Shown: positions 13,557 to 25,846, numbered from the stretch's first letter. The stretch is DNA of 64,000 nt from Linum tenue (GCA_946122785.1 CAMGYJ010000002.1:70845724-70909723), one strand, 5' to 3'. Notes: a model not told the origin generated them from the letters alone. Numbers and translations: made by a program.

Positions 13557-15387
13557 GTCTCTATTGGTGTTGCTGGCTGGCTGCTATTTCTACGGTTCTC
13601 GAATCACTCTCGCGCTCTAATAAGACCTTCCGAAGTCGAGTATTTGTTTGCAATTTCCTTAATTAGGGATTTTATAGAATCTAGGAAAAAACATGTTTGA
13701 TGAGAATTTAGACATCGTTATGTTTATTTAAATAATTTATGTATTTTTATTTTAGCATAGGTGTACAAAGACATAGGTAGGTTAGGTAGGTGTACAATAT
13801 ACTTATAAATATGAAGAGAATGAAATAATTAAATGTGGCGGTTGATATCTAATCAATCTGTCGATAAAAGAAGCCTTTTAGCCACTAAATGGGCAGCACT
13901 GTCAGTATCTTAAAAAATGCAATAAAGGATACAAGCAGGTACACAACACGCGCCAAAACCAAAGAAGTCGGAGGATAGATCATCCTTGCTGATAGCATAA
14001 ACAGAGCAGCCATTCCTATTGCCAGGTGCATGCAGAACCGCCAACAATTGTTTGGCAACACAAAGCTGGTTCCACAAATGAAGCACTTTGGTGGGCCCGT
14101 GCCAACTTTCACTATTGAGAAGCATAATGGATGGATGCTTGTATGGTCGAGAGAAAACTACGTGTCCCTACAAAAACAAACAAAAACACACAAGCGCCAA
14201 TACTGTAGGACAACTAAGCTCTATCGAATGGACTTAAAAAGCCATTAAGGCTTAGTCGAATACTCCGAATCCAAAGCTAAAAATCAAAAAATGTCAAAAG
14301 AATAAAAAAAAAATTACAGTATTGTTAATAAAAATACTTTGAATGATTTGATGGTCTCTCAAAAAATAAAGGAGAAAAATGAGAGATTGACAATTGACTA
14401 GTTTGGTTCTGCCGTATGCAGAAGTAACTTTTGGTTGTAGCTTTTAGAGAAGTATTCTTCAGAAAAAATAATTGAGTGTTTGGTTGAAAGACTATTAGAA
14501 ATGCAAGTGCTTTTTTTAATACAAGAGTTTATGTAAGATGAATAAAAAGAATTTATAATATAAAAATATGAATAAAAATTATAAACAATAAAATTAGTCA
14601 AAATGAATATTATTAGATTTATTTTTAATTAAATAATATAATTTTATAATTTTCTTTTATTTTAAAATGAAATAAATGAAATAAAAATGTATGTTCTGAA
14701 ATAAAATTAAAATTTGATATGGATAATCTTGTATTTTCAAAATATTTTTTTTGCAGAAACTCCAAATCGAAACTTCTGCTTTTATGCTATACAACAACAC
14801 TTTTCATTATTTTTAAACCAAGCTTTTAGAGGTGTTTCATGTTTGACACTAATTCAACTTTGAAACTGAAAAACACTTCTAAAAGTCGGGCCAAACATAG
14901 GCAATCTCAGGTTTTAGCTAGGAATCATCCATAATGAATGATTTTGGTAGGCTTATCTTATACTCAAATACAAATATTGTGTTTCATTTTACGATAAAAA
15001 TATAACAACGAATTCTTCTAATTACATGTATTGCCTAAACGCATCAGCTGGAATCTCAACTTACAGATGAACCTTAATAGAAGTGAACTGGATATAAAGT
15101 GATTTTTTACTAATAAAAAATTGGATAATAATATGATAAATAATGTTGTTCAATAATAATTGATTTGGAAAGTCATTAACCATACATTTGGTACCATAAA
15201 TCATGTTTGTCTACATGAGAATTTGGCAGTCACATTTATGGGTTGCATAATGAGACTATGCTTATGGAAAATTGGGAAATTTGATGTCAAATTTGACCCA
15301 TATATATACAAAATAGTGGCAAACCCCTAATCACCCACTTTTCCTTCTGCCAGACAAGCTGGACAGAGAGAGAGTGTCACACGCTCG
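13557..15387. other. AT-rich intergenic DNA with degraded repeats
   Basis: No gene is supported here. The stretch is AT-rich with short open frames only. A possible MITE relic is listed separately. The last 100 bp (TATA-like atatatatac at about 15300, then CT/GA-rich sequence) look like the original promoter and 5' UTR of the MKK2-like gene. Confidence 0.5.
14398..14900. mobile_element. Possible degraded MITE
   Basis: The left side (agtttggttctgccg...gcagaag) and right side (cttctaaaagtcgggccaaac) are imperfect inverted complements around an extremely AT-rich core, the usual look of an old plant MITE. I find no clean target-site duplication, and the family is undetermined. Confidence 0.35.
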
Positions 15388-16326
15388 CAGGGGTGGCAGT
15401 CGGTCGGTTTCGGTTTAACCGAAAATCGATTTTTTGGTTATCGGTTAAACTGAGCAACCATCTCCCATTGCCGACCACCGACCGTGAGTGACACCACGGC
15501 TAGCCGACCACCGACCGGTCGGTTATCATTTTTGGTTCGGTTAGCCGCCTACCCGAAAACACTCCCTTCTCTAAAAAAAAATCATTAAAAATTATTAAAA
15601 AAAAACAAACGAAAATCTCTACCACTAAATTCTTATCTTTTTCCTCCTTCTCTCCCATTCTCTCTCCTTCCTTCCTCCAAAAAGAACCACCAGAGACCAG
15701 CCTTTTCTTCCTTCTCTCTCCTTCCTCCATTTCAAACCCACAAGCCACAACACCCGACCATTCCTTCCTTCTCTCTCCTTCCTTCCTTCATTGCAGATTT
15801 AGACACCACGGCGGCCGGTCGTGGAGGAGAAGCAGAGGCGCCGGCACACCGGCGGCCACGGAGGAGAGCGAAGGGAGACATCCCCGGCGTAGGAGAGGCG
15901 AAAATGGAAAGGGAAGGATGGCGATGGGAGACGCGCGGAGGCCTGGGGTCGTCGGGGATGGGAGATGGCGATGTCGGGGAGGAATCGGCGAGGAGAAACG
16001 ATGCTATCTCTGACTTTGGCTCTGGCTCGCGGTGCCTGGTCTTCGAGGAAGGCGGGGAGGGGAGACAGAGTCATCGGGGAGGGTGGCTGGGGTTTGGATG
16101 GCGGAGGGCGAAGGTAATGGCAGAGCTGGGCTGGATTTGGATGGCGGCTGGGCTGGGATTTGGATGGCGGAGGGCTAGGATTTGAGTACGAAGAAGAAAT
16201 AATTAGGGTTGGGGTTTTATTAAAAGGATGACTGGTCGGTTATGTTCGGTTAGTCGGGTAATCACGGTTAATTATACTCGGTTATTCGGCTAGCCGAAAA
16301 CCAGCTTTATTCCACCGAACACCGAC
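15388..16326. mobile_element. hAT-like non-autonomous element lacking its right terminus
   Basis: The left end begins caggggtggcagtcggtcgg, a typical hAT MITE start, followed by many subterminal CGGTTT/AACCG motifs. The right part (16215-16326) has the matching inverted motifs (ggtcggttatgttcgg, ctagccgaaaacc, ccaccgaacaccgac) but stops before the expected CCACCCCTG end. The base octamer cacgctcg before the left end is not repeated on the right, so the right end seems deleted. The interior (15780-16190) is GC-rich, with open frames of no recognised family. It separates the putative MKK2 promoter from the remaining exons. Confidence 0.6.
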
Positions 16327-16416
16327 GAGGCAAATAACCGTCGGTTTCTGCTTGCTTGATTTCTGTTCTGAACTTGGAGAATCTCGATCTTATTCTGCTG
16401 ATGGATTTGCTTCCAG

Positions 16417-18731
16417 AACACAGAGTGGCACATTCATGGACGGTGATCTGCTCGTCAATCGCGACGGGGTTCGAATCGTCTCTCAATCCGAGCCCGACGC
16501 TGTACGCACGATTGATATCTTTCCTTATATGTTTCTGCTTTGTGGAAATGGTGTCCGATTCAGTGGTTGAAAGTCTCGGCGGTACTGTTTGTCTAATTGT
16601 TTGCTTCTTTACTGGATTTTTCATCAGCCGCCGCCAATTCAGCCCGCCGACAACCAGATGAGCCTAGCTGATATAGACACCATCAAGGTCATCGGAAAGG
16701 GGAATGGCGGCATTGTTCAGTTGGTGCAGCACAAATGGACGTGCCAGTTCTTCGCATTAAAGGTTGGTTCGTATCTCCCTATTGATTGTTTGCATAGCAG
16801 CCTTTCTATTTTCAGCTTACTTCTGGCAGTGGAACGGGAAGTGTAAGTTAACAGTGGTTTCAAATTAATTATGAACTTAACTTACTGGCAACATTAAGTT
16901 GCGGAAAGCTTCTTTCAGCCTTTTTAATTGCTACTTCAGCTGATTATCTAGCTAGCAATCAAGAACTAGGCTCTTGTTGATATTTGCTTTCTGGCTTTTA
17001 AATCAGTTGCTTTTAAATCAGTTGAAATTTGAACTTAATTGATAGCACAAGTTGCAAATCGCTCCCCTTTTTGCTTTACTAATTGTTGTAGAACTTTATA
17101 AAAGTTTTCATCTGTCATTTCGTTTGACCTCTACCTGTAGTGCATTGAACAAAAATATGTATTTGTGATGCGGACGATGGTACAGAGAGTAGCGATCTTC
17201 TTTCTACGAATGTCTACTAATTCTCAAGGTGGTTGAATTGCTCCCGACTCAAGGACCTTGTACTAAGTCATTATCAGGAGTAGTTAGTTTTTTTTTTCTT
17301 TCTTAAATAAGATGGAGTGAATAAATGACTCTTGACCTTGTAAATGACTGATTTTTCATTATATGTGCTTGCCAAAATGTTTCCATTTATTACCCCTCCA
17401 GCTAACTATTGATGTCCCTGCTTATGTGTAGGTTATACAAATGAATATCGAGGAGTCTGCACGTAAGGCAATTGCTAAGGAACTTAAAATTAATCAATCA
17501 GCACAATGCCCCCACGTCGTTTTGTGCTATCAATCTTTCTATGATAACGGTGCTGTTTCCATTATCTTGGAATACATGGATGGTGGTTCCCTAGCAGATT
17601 TTCTGAGAAAAGTTAGAACAATTCCTGAACCATACCTTGCTGCTATCACTAAGCAGGTTCGATGGCTTTCAAATTCTAGTTGTCTATGGTTTCAATACTT
17701 TTAGCGCTATCAATTTTCTTATTCCAGATCTGTCCCTGTCAACTCAGGTACTGAAGGGTTTGTTGTATCTTCATCATGAGAAACATGTTATCCACAGAGA
17801 CATGAAGCCTTCCAATTTGTTAATAAATCATAGAGGAGAAGTCAAGATCACTGACTTTGGTGTGAGTGCAATAATGCAAAGCACATCAGGACAGGCAAAT
17901 ACTTTTGTTGGCACTTACAACTATATGTCTGTAAGTAAATCACTTTTGGCCAAATTTTTCTTGTGATAGTCATTCTAGTTGTTCTTGCTACAATGGCCAA
18001 TGGCCAGCAGCTTGTAAATTGCTAATAAGCATCTTCCTGTTGCAGCCTGAGAGAATTAGTGGAGGAAAATATGACTACAAAAGTGATATTTGGAGCTTGG
18101 GGTTAGTGTTGATGGAATGTGCAACAGGTCAATTTCCATATGCACCCCCAGAGCAAGAGGAAGGCTGGGTTAATGTTTATGAGCTTATGGAAGCAATCGT
18201 TGAGCAACCACCACCTCATCTGCCTTCTGATCAGTTTTCTCCAGAATTTGGCTAATTTATATCTGCATGGTAATGCTAACCTGCTTGGCTTTAATAAGCC
18301 ATTTTCACAATATTACTATTTCTGATTCATTTACGTAAACTTCTTAATCCTCTTCCTGAGCTTTATTACTCGAATAATATTTACTCTTGCTATGGTTTCC
18401 TTGTATCTGCTTTTCGGCGGCACTAATTTCTACTTGTTTAAGCTCTATTATGCTTACCATTCTTGCCTGCTGCATATTTTTCAGTGTTCAAAAAGACCCA
18501 AAATATAGACTGTCAGCACTTGAACTTATGGTACAAGAAATCTCCTCTGGCCTTGTCTCTTGTTATTGGTTCATATGGTTTGAGTAAACTCAGAGAAAAT
18601 TTGACATCTGTGTGTCTCTTTTCTTTGCTATGCAATGTCAGTCACATCCATTTATGAACTTGTACAAGGACCTTCATATAGATCTCTCATCTTACTTCAA
18701 GAATGCTGGCTCGCCTCTTGCAACCTTTTAA
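16417..18731 (+). pseudogene. MKK2-like MAP kinase kinase, first exon missing and premature stop
   Basis: Family: group-A plant MAPKK (MKK1/MKK2 type), which phosphorylates MPK4-type kinases. Exons with GT/AG borders and consistent phase: 16417-16501, 16628-16762, 17432-17656, 17748-17930, 18046-18269, 18485-18530, 18642-18731. Motifs: glycine loop [15 protein letters not shown] lysine, HRDMKPSN catalytic loop, DFG, an activation loop with two candidate phosphosites (TSGQANTF), SPERISG and SDIWSLG. Defects: (1) the exon that normally encodes the start and MAPK-docking N terminus is absent; the frame enters at TQSGTF, and the only usable ATG (16436) replaces a conserved lysine; (2) codons after SPEF read GGC TAA (stop at 18253-18255) where relatives have Cys-Ser, before FISAC...KDPKYR. 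From ATG 16436 this leaves 272 residues and removes the end of the kinase C-lobe. The sequence around the defects is otherwise well conserved, so loss looks recent. Confidence 0.88.
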
Positions 18732-19593
18732 GTATCTGGTAAGTGGAGTACTTAGCCAACTTTGCACAAACAAGCCTTGCCTCAATCTGTTGATATTCTT
18801 TCCTTCACTTGTTTCCAGTTATGTTTTATGGTTTTCCTCTCTATTTGAGTGTATTGCTCATGGGAAAGACATCGCATGAATTGGATAAGGAAAAGAACAG
18901 AGTAATGTTAAGAAAAGTAAACACGTTTAAAAGCTCCACTTATCTTTCGTTCAGTGAACTAAAATGATGAATCTGCAAGTTCTGATTTGAAAGTAAAAGG
19001 AGATAAAGAAATTCCTTCCTAATTCCTTCCTAATTCTACCAAAGCACAGCTCCTAGCTCACGGTTCTGTACTGATGTACGCTCTTCTACCAAAGCTCTTT
19101 TTACTTTCAGAAGTGGCTTAACAGCTTACTATGTAAAAGTTTCCCTGTGCTTTTGAGTCGTGAACCAGTCAATTCATCTAAATTCGGCTGCTGATGAAAG
19201 TTGTTTACACTGATTAGATTTGCCACTTCGTACCAGATGCGGCTCATGGAGACTCACTCTGAAATAACTAAAGGGAAGTGTTCTAGTTAAAATTTTGAAG
19301 TTCTGAGAAGTATTCAGCTGCAAAACGCGGCAGGTAAGCAGCAATGTGTCAAGAAGCACCAACTCGAGTATCAAATTGCTCAAAACAATTCGTGTACTGT
19401 AAAACGAACTGCTTCTCTGCAGTGTAACTAGCGCGAGGTGTTGTTATCTCTTACACTGGGAGGGGATCCCCCTTGTATAATTTGAGTTGCCAGAGGAAAG
19501 AGTACCGTAACTTGCTTGTATGACAAACAACAGTGTATTAAAAAAACACACCACTTTGTGTGAAAGGTGTGTGGCTTTGTTTTTAACACGTTA
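18732..19593. other. 3' flank of the MKK2-like gene, intergenic
   Basis: This is probably the former 3' UTR followed by intergenic DNA. Small open frames show no domain. It contains a short local repeat (aattccttcctaattcc near 19010) and nothing else I can name. Confidence 0.45.
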
Positions 19594-20019
19594 GGGGTCG
19601 TTTGGAAGTTGCGATTGTTAGCATTGTATTTGTTAAATACATGCATTGTCCACAATACAACGTTTGGAAGTGTCAAGTTGCAAAACAATGCATGTATTGT
19701 TTTGTGTGGGTCCCACCAACAATCAACAAAAATGATGGATTGTACTAAAAGTTGAGATTGTTGTGATTGTTGGTTTAATAATTGAGCACATTTACTTTTT
19801 CCAATTATGTCCATAATTCTTTTTGTTTTATATTAAAAGTGGAGGACAAATATGACATTTCATTATAAAGTAACTTTATAACAGTCAATTCATAAATTAT
19901 AATCTCAACAACCAAACAATGTAATTTCAAAATGCATCTATTGTATAAATGCATGCATTTATATCATAGTGATTCATAACAATACAACGATTTAAGATAC
20001 GCAACTTCCAAACGACCCC
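19594..20019. mobile_element. PIF/Harbinger (Tourist-like) MITE
   Basis: Perfect terminal inverted repeats of about 20 bp: GGGGTCGTTTGGAAGTTGCG at 19594 and its complement ending at 20019. The 3-bp target-site duplication TTA (19591-19593 and 20020-20022) is diagnostic of PIF/Harbinger. Length is 426 bp with no coding capacity. Internal near-palindromic copies of the ttgcattgt/acaatgca motif are visible. Confidence 0.92.
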
Positions 20020-20416
20020 TTATAGTCTGTCTTTTTTCCTCTCAATATTGTTTTTAATTTCTTTTTCTATCCGGGATCGCATTTAACACTCCAAACTTTT
20101 TTAGATATTATATTGTCCGCTTTGGATCTAAATTCTCACGGGTTTCGCTTTGGAATATAAATCAAGATGACTTCTTATTTGGATTCTTACAATAACTTTT
20201 CCTTTTCACCTCAAAATGTGTCTTATCGGTTAATGCTGATATTTTTTTTCTTATGAACCATGAATTTCTTTCATACTTTATCGATTTGGAATTTTCCTGA
20301 AATATTACACTACTACACGTACACAGCGGCGGATCCATGACATAAGAGAGCACTGGACCGTATTTGAATGGAATATCAGATACCATAAACAAAAATATAT
20401 AATAATATAGTTTTCA

Positions 20417-20873
20417 TTACAACGCCAATTGTACAAGAATGTCTTTTAATTTAGCAAATTCATCAATAATATAATCTTCATCCATACTGATAATATCCTC
20501 TTTTTCAAAGAAAATAGCTAAGTAATCAACGAGAAATTCATCGCTCATTTTGTTGCACAAATCAATGTTCATGATCCATTGCTGAAAATATTCTCTTCAT
20601 GGTAGTTGTTGAAACGGCTAGATCAACACTAGACAAATCAACCGACAAATCAATTTGTATTATGTGTCCATCCCTATTTCCCCCCAGCTTCTCTAATAAT
20701 TTCGCAAGAGAAGAAACTTCATCTTCCTCACATGAGTAGTGCATTCTCCAAAGAATGAATCTCATAGCCTTCAAAGTCTCGAGGCTAAACTCTTGAGCAA
20801 GTTTGTAAATATTTTCTTCATCAAAATACCAGAAAGAACGGTTAGAATCTAGTGCCCCACTCAATTGAGGCAA
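20417..20873 (-). pseudogene. hAT transposase C-terminal remnant
   Basis: The minus-strand frame contains LAVSTTTMKRIFSAMD, the hAT C-terminal dimerisation signature (compare P.STA..ER.FSAM), and, after a frameshift near 20560, NKMSDEFLVDYLAIFFEKE, the usual end of TTF-type zinc-finger hAT transposases. Only about the last 150 residues survive; the catalytic core is gone. It lies inside the hAT element at 20324-22098 and cannot encode an active enzyme. Confidence 0.85.
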
Positions 20874-21336
20874 TCTAAATGATGACTCAACAAGTTTGTA
20901 AATATTTTCTTAATCAAAAGAATGGAAAGAAAACCAGCTCGACGGGCTGGCAGAGAAATTCATTTTGGGTCTGCTCGTCTCCTCGTTCTTGTTTTGTTTT
21001 GGGGGGATTGGGAAATTTTTTGAATTTTGAAATGAAGGGTGTGCTTTAGTTTAGAGATTTTTTTAATGAAACTTTACACTTTTAGGTTTTCATGTTATTT
21101 TTCAAATAAAATCATTGGGGCTATAGAAAATTTAGTATAAATTTAGAGTAATGGTTTGGATGTGTTCATCTGAACCATTTTCCTAGTTACACAAAATCCT
21201 ATTATCAAATAAAACTAGACAGAATTTTAAATAGCACTGGACCAAATACCTAAATCAAAAAATTTTATAAGCACTAAACTAACCCTGGATCCGGAGGAGG
21301 GCTGGGTCGGGGCCTGGGTTGGCCCAACCCTGGATC

Positions 21337-22082
21337 TAGGGATTAGAAATGGTGCGGTCTGGTCCAAACCAGACCATATATACGGTCTATGGTCCAGACC
21401 GAAAGGCTGAAGTATAGACCACAGGCCAGACCACAGGCCAGACCACAAACTATACGGTCTGGTCCAGACCACGCCTGTGCGGTCTGGTCCAGACCACGCC
21501 TGTGCGGTCTGGTTCGGTATGGTCTGGTCCAGATAGACCACACTCAATGAAAAATGAATAATTTGTTTAGTCAACCACACAAAAAATTGAACCAATAACC
21601 AAGAAAAATAATTGTTATTTGCCTTAACACATTAATCCTAACATGCATGAATAATTTTGATACCCTAAATCTTAGTACATAACAAATATACAAAGTAAAA
21701 GTATCCCAACTTGCATCATAACGTCATAAACATTAACATAATGTCATATGGAGACACAATTATCTCTACTCTCTGGTTAAATGTGGTTGTGAATGAAGGA
21801 GGAACGAGATTCACAAAACTAAGGTTGAGACTTGGGTGTCGTTGTGGGAGTTGGGAGAGTGGTCGAATGGGCTGTTAACACGTATTGACAAGTCAGTTGG
21901 GTCCACGGTTTGGTCCGGTAAACCGCGGTCTAGACCAGACCAGACCAAGAGATCAAAATATAAAATTATACATATCATGGACCAGACCAGACCATACTTA
22001 ACGGTCTACGGTCCGGACCAAACTGTACGGTACGGTTTGAACCACGGTTTTTCAAACGGTCTGGTCTATTTTCCCAGCCCTA
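21337..22082. mobile_element. Non-autonomous hAT nested in the older hAT
   Basis: It starts TAGGGATTAGAAATGG and ends with CCCAGCCCTA, with an 8-bp target-site duplication cctggatc / tctggatc (21329-21336 and 22083-22090; one mismatch). Both ends are packed with the subterminal motif GGTCTGGTCC/GGACCAGACC, dozens of direct and inverted copies, which in hAT elements act as transposase binding sites. Length is 746 bp with no transposase. Confidence 0.9.
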
Positions 22083-22106
22083 TCTGGATCCGCCACTGCA
22101 CGTACA

Positions 22107-22752
22107 TCTAAAGGAATTTAATTTTTCTTCTATTATTAGGGTTTGTTGTTTCTTTTCTAACGAACATAAACAACACATTTCCTTCTTCATAAATATCTTG
22201 GTCTAAACTTTTGTGCCCATGGCTCTGCTGTACACACACTTCATAAGTTCATTCATCTCCATACATAAAAAAAAGCTTGCAGCACAATCTCCTAACGGTT
22301 CAATGCTTTCATATACTTATTGCTATGATGCTCCCAACACTTAGAAATGGTTTATGAAATACACGTTTAGATTGTGAAGTGCATACGTTTCGAAAAGGCT
22401 AAAAAGGTCCTAAAACCAACACTACAATGAGAACTACACACATTTAAGAGTTTATTTTTACGAAACCTAAATTCATCACAAAATAGGAATGTGTTATAGA
22501 GTTTGGACAAAAATCTAGGAATTATGGGAGATAAATACAAGAGACAAAGAATAGTTCAAACACAATGGAACAAACCAAGTCCACTGAAAAGAGAGGGAAA
22601 AGCAACTGAAGAAAACCCACAAAGCCAACCCAAAGCCCAACGAAACACTGGCCCAATACAACCTATCCACAATTAACCCAGCCCCCTTACAAGCATAGCC
22701 AAAACAGAAAAAAAAAAAAAAAAAACTCACAACCATCCACCACATATGAAAG
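22107..22752. other. Intergenic, no gene seen
   Basis: AT-rich sequence with a run of about 18 A near 22700. The 76-codon minus-strand frame there is hydrophobic because of that run (poly-Phe) and is not supported as a gene. The text around 22580-22680 (many gcccaa/cccaac words) is reminiscent of retroelement termini but has no boundary. Confidence 0.4.
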
Positions 22753-24313
22753 GGATAAGATCAGGTGACTAAAGGGTCCCCTTAGTCATATGACTAAACC
22801 AATCTCAGCTATCCCGACTCATTAAAATCTAATGGTTCTATTTTATCTAGTTTAATGAAGGACAAGGTTGTAATTATACATTTTATTTATTTAACAATTA
22901 AAATAACATGTCACTTCCGTCCGTCCCTCCCACCTCCCTTCCGTCCCGCCGATCGTCGTTCCTCCCGCACCTCCGGCCGACCAAATTTTTTTTTTTTTCC
23001 GGCTTCTCATCTTCTTTCCCCACGACCATAGAAAAGAGAGAGGGAGGTGACATGGGAAATTATTTTCCCAGAGAGAGTGGAATCCCCCCTATGAAGTTCA
23101 GGAGAGTGAGAGAGAGATTTCCGGCAACGACGATCGGAGATGACAGCCGATGATTTTCCGGCGACATTGCTGGATTTGTAATGTCGACCTATTTTGTAAT
23201 GTTTATAAGTCTGTTTTGTAATCTTTATATCAATTCGGTTTGTATTGTTTATTATTCTTGTTTGTCATTTTTCTCTATTACATTTGTAATGTTTATATGA
23301 CTATGTATATATTATAATTTGTAATTTTTGTTATTCAAGTTTGTATACTTTTATGTTATGATTTGTATACTTTGTATTCATTTGTTTGTAATACAAGTTT
23401 ACCAATCTGTATTGTAAGTAGTGATATTTTGTACGTGTAGTATGCTTCATACTGTTTGTCGGTTTCTTTTGTAATGTTTGTTGGTTTCTTTTGTATTGTT
23501 TGTAAGTTTTGTTATTTTTGTCCACCATGTTTGTCATTTTTGTCAACCATGTTTGTAATGTTTTTTGCATCACAAATCAATACATATAAAGTATACAAAT
23601 TATTAGTTCTTACAATACAAAGCGACGTGATTTGCATCACAAATCAATACATATAAAGTATACAAATTAATATTACAAAACATACAAACTATACAAATCT
23701 TACTGACATTACGTATAAAAATACTAACAATACAAACTGACAACACTTGCATTACAAATCACTGTTCTTCCTTCAGACGACGTATACGATGTCTCTCCAC
23801 CGTCGCCGCCGACTCTCTCTACAGCCGTCGTTACCTCTCTATCTCCATCACCGTGCCGCTTCTCTCTCCTCCATCGCCGTCAAAGCTCTCTGCCACTGCC
23901 TCTCTCTCTCCGCCACCGCCTCTCTCTCCATCGACTCTCTCTAGATCTACTTTCTCTCTCTCCAATGATGCCGCCTCCGTCGCGACGCCTTTTCCTCTCT
24001 CCATCAACTCCGTCGAGGTCTTCTTTCTCTCTCCATCGTCGCTGTCTGCCCTTCTCTCACCGTCGCCGTTGACATCACGCATCTCTCTCTCTCTCTGTGT
24101 GAACGGGAAAGAAGGAGACGGTTGGAGAGGAAGGAAAAAAAAAACAAAATAAAACAAAACTGAAATTAGGAATTAATGAATTTATGATAATGCCAAAACT
24201 ACCATTTTCATTTAGTAATAATTCAACACTTTATCTGGACCATTAGATCAATCCAAAGGCTGGGGCTTAGTTAAGTGACTAAGGACCCCCCCTAGTCACA
24301 AGATCCGCACTCC
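22753..24313. mobile_element. Mutator-like element (non-autonomous, 1.56 kb)
   Basis: A perfect 9-bp target-site duplication atatgaaag (22744-22752 and 24314-24322) flanks imperfect inverted ends: ggtgactaaagggtcccctt on the left against the complement of aaggaccccccctagtcac on the right. The 9-bp duplication indicates Mutator. The interior has GC/CT-rich blocks at both sides (22905-23160 and 23780-24130) that look like captured 5' exon/UTR pieces, though no family is recognisable. A core of repeated tttgtaatgttt (23180-23560) faces an inverted tacaaa-rich half (23575-23750). A 36-bp direct repeat (gcatcacaaatcaatacat...) occurs at 23567 and 23634. Confidence 0.85.
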
Positions 24314-24448
24314 ATATGAAAGAAGAGGCCGAGAATGGGTTGCTTCCTATACAAGAATTACACAATTAATAATTATAATTATAAACAATAACTAAACTCA
24401 ATATCTTAAATAACAAAATAATCCACATTATAAAACTAAGAGTACAGT

Positions 24449-24998
24449 TAGGGGTGGTAAACGGTAATCCGGTAAACGGACACGGTATCGGCAGTCGAGC
24501 GGGAAGTTGGGGGAGTCGGTTTACCGGACACGGTATCGGTAAATACTGACGGTAAATCGGTATTACCGATACCGAATCCCCCCTCCCTACTCCCTAGTGC
24601 TGCGCTGCGTTTTGTTTCTTTACCCCCAAAAATATAAAATATTACATACATGAATGTAAGTATTGGCCTAAAAAATATTGTAAATAAGAATTAATAATAA
24701 ATTATTAATTATAAAAATGATGAAAAAAACTCAATAAAATCAAAATATTACAACATCACCCCACTTTCAGAAATTCGGTTCGTTAAATATTCGGTAAACC
24801 GACCGAAAAACCGCCCGAAATCGCTTCTCACGGTATTTCGGTAATACCGATTTGTAACCGTTTACCGGTAATTCGGTAATCGGTAAACCGGTTACAAATC
24901 GGTATCGGTAATCGGTAACCAGTTTGGCCAACTTCGGTATACCGAAACCGGTAAATTCGGTAAACGGTAAATTGTTTACCGACCGAATCCCACCCCTA
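24449..24998. mobile_element. hAT MITE with GGTAAACCG-type subterminal repeats
   Basis: Ends TAGGGGTGGTAAACGG and CCGAATCCCACCCCTA; perfect 8-bp target-site duplication agtacagt at 24441-24448 and 24999-25006. Length is 550 bp. The ends are saturated with variants of cggtaaaccgg and cggtaataccg in both orientations. No coding capacity. The perfect duplication suggests a fairly recent insertion. Confidence 0.95.
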
Positions 24999-25657
24999 AG
25001 TACAGTACATATCTATAGCGGTAAAATTAATCACCCTCCACTCCTAATTACGTGCAAAGGTTCCAGAAGGTGGTTGATTGTCGGAGTACCAAACACGACA
25101 AAAGACTTCTGAAGGAGATGAAACCCAATGGCCAATAGGGAGTAGGTGGGTTAAAGAAGAAAAAATCTAAAATGACGGCTTAATTGCAAGTTTGGTCACT
25201 CGAATTGCTACAAAATTTCACGTTTGGTCACTAAAATTGGTTTATTCCATTAGTAGTCACTTAAATTAGTCGAACAGTCCAAGTTCGATCACTCTCCATT
25301 AACCTCCGTTAGACTCCGTTAATGACGACCATTAAGTGATGACGTGGCTAACAGAAAATCACAGTCAGCATATTTTAACCCTAAAAAATGACGCCACGTC
25401 AGATTTGCCCGCCATATCACCCTTCCCTACCCAACCCGCAAACCAACCCAATAATCGACCCAACCCCAAACCCGACCCCCCTGAATCTGAAAAGTAAAAT
25501 CGACTTCCTTATTCTTCCCCTTCTCCTCCTCCTCCTCCTTCAAACCCTCCCCTCCTCATCAAACGCCCACCTCCTTCCTCGACCATTCACCGAAGCCCCC
25601 AAAATCGGCGGCCGCCACCCGACCATCGCCGGCGTCAAAACCTACCTCCGCCGCTAC

Positions 25658-25846
25658 GGATTCGCAGACGGGTTTGCCGTTGTGCAGAAGGACATGGATT
25701 TTCTTGTGGACAGGGTTTGATTTGATGAGGAGCTCGCTCTTGGATCCGAACTGCTCTTGGAGGAACTCGTACTCGACGGATTTGAAGTTGAGCGCGATTC
25801 TAGGCCTCATTACGTAAGGGCTCGCCCAGGCGCCGATCAGTTTCAC
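25658..25846 (-). pseudogene. Captured tau-class glutathione S-transferase N-terminal fragment
   Basis: The minus-strand frame reads [20 protein letters not shown] then FKSVEYEFLQEQFGSKSELL and NPVHKKIHVLLHNGKPVCES. This is the thioredoxin-fold N terminus of plant tau GSTs, including the catalytic-serine region (WASP) and the glutathione-binding KxxVLxHxGKPVxES stretch. It stops where the first exon of GST genes usually ends or shortly after. It lies inside the Pack-MULE immediately downstream of the B3 fragment in another frame, so it cannot give a GST. Confidence 0.88.

Larger units (their letters stand above)
20324..22098 (-). mobile_element. hAT transposon relic (TTF-type family) with a second hAT nested in it
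   Basis: Ends are CAGCGGCGGATCCA on the left and the complement TGGATCCGCCACTG on the right, a well-known plant hAT terminus. A perfect 8-bp target-site duplication cacgtaca lies at 20316-20323 and 22099-22106. It carries the decayed C-terminal part of a hAT transposase on the minus strand and is interrupted by another hAT element at 21337-22082. Confidence 0.93.

Noticed and set aside
22515..22745. Membrane protein of 76 residues
   Set aside because: Its hydrophobicity comes from translating a poly(A) run in reverse; there is no homology.
23831..24157. Charged 99-108 residue ORFs on both strands
   Set aside because: They arise from CTCTCTC-rich low-complexity DNA inside a MULE and have no recognisable domain.
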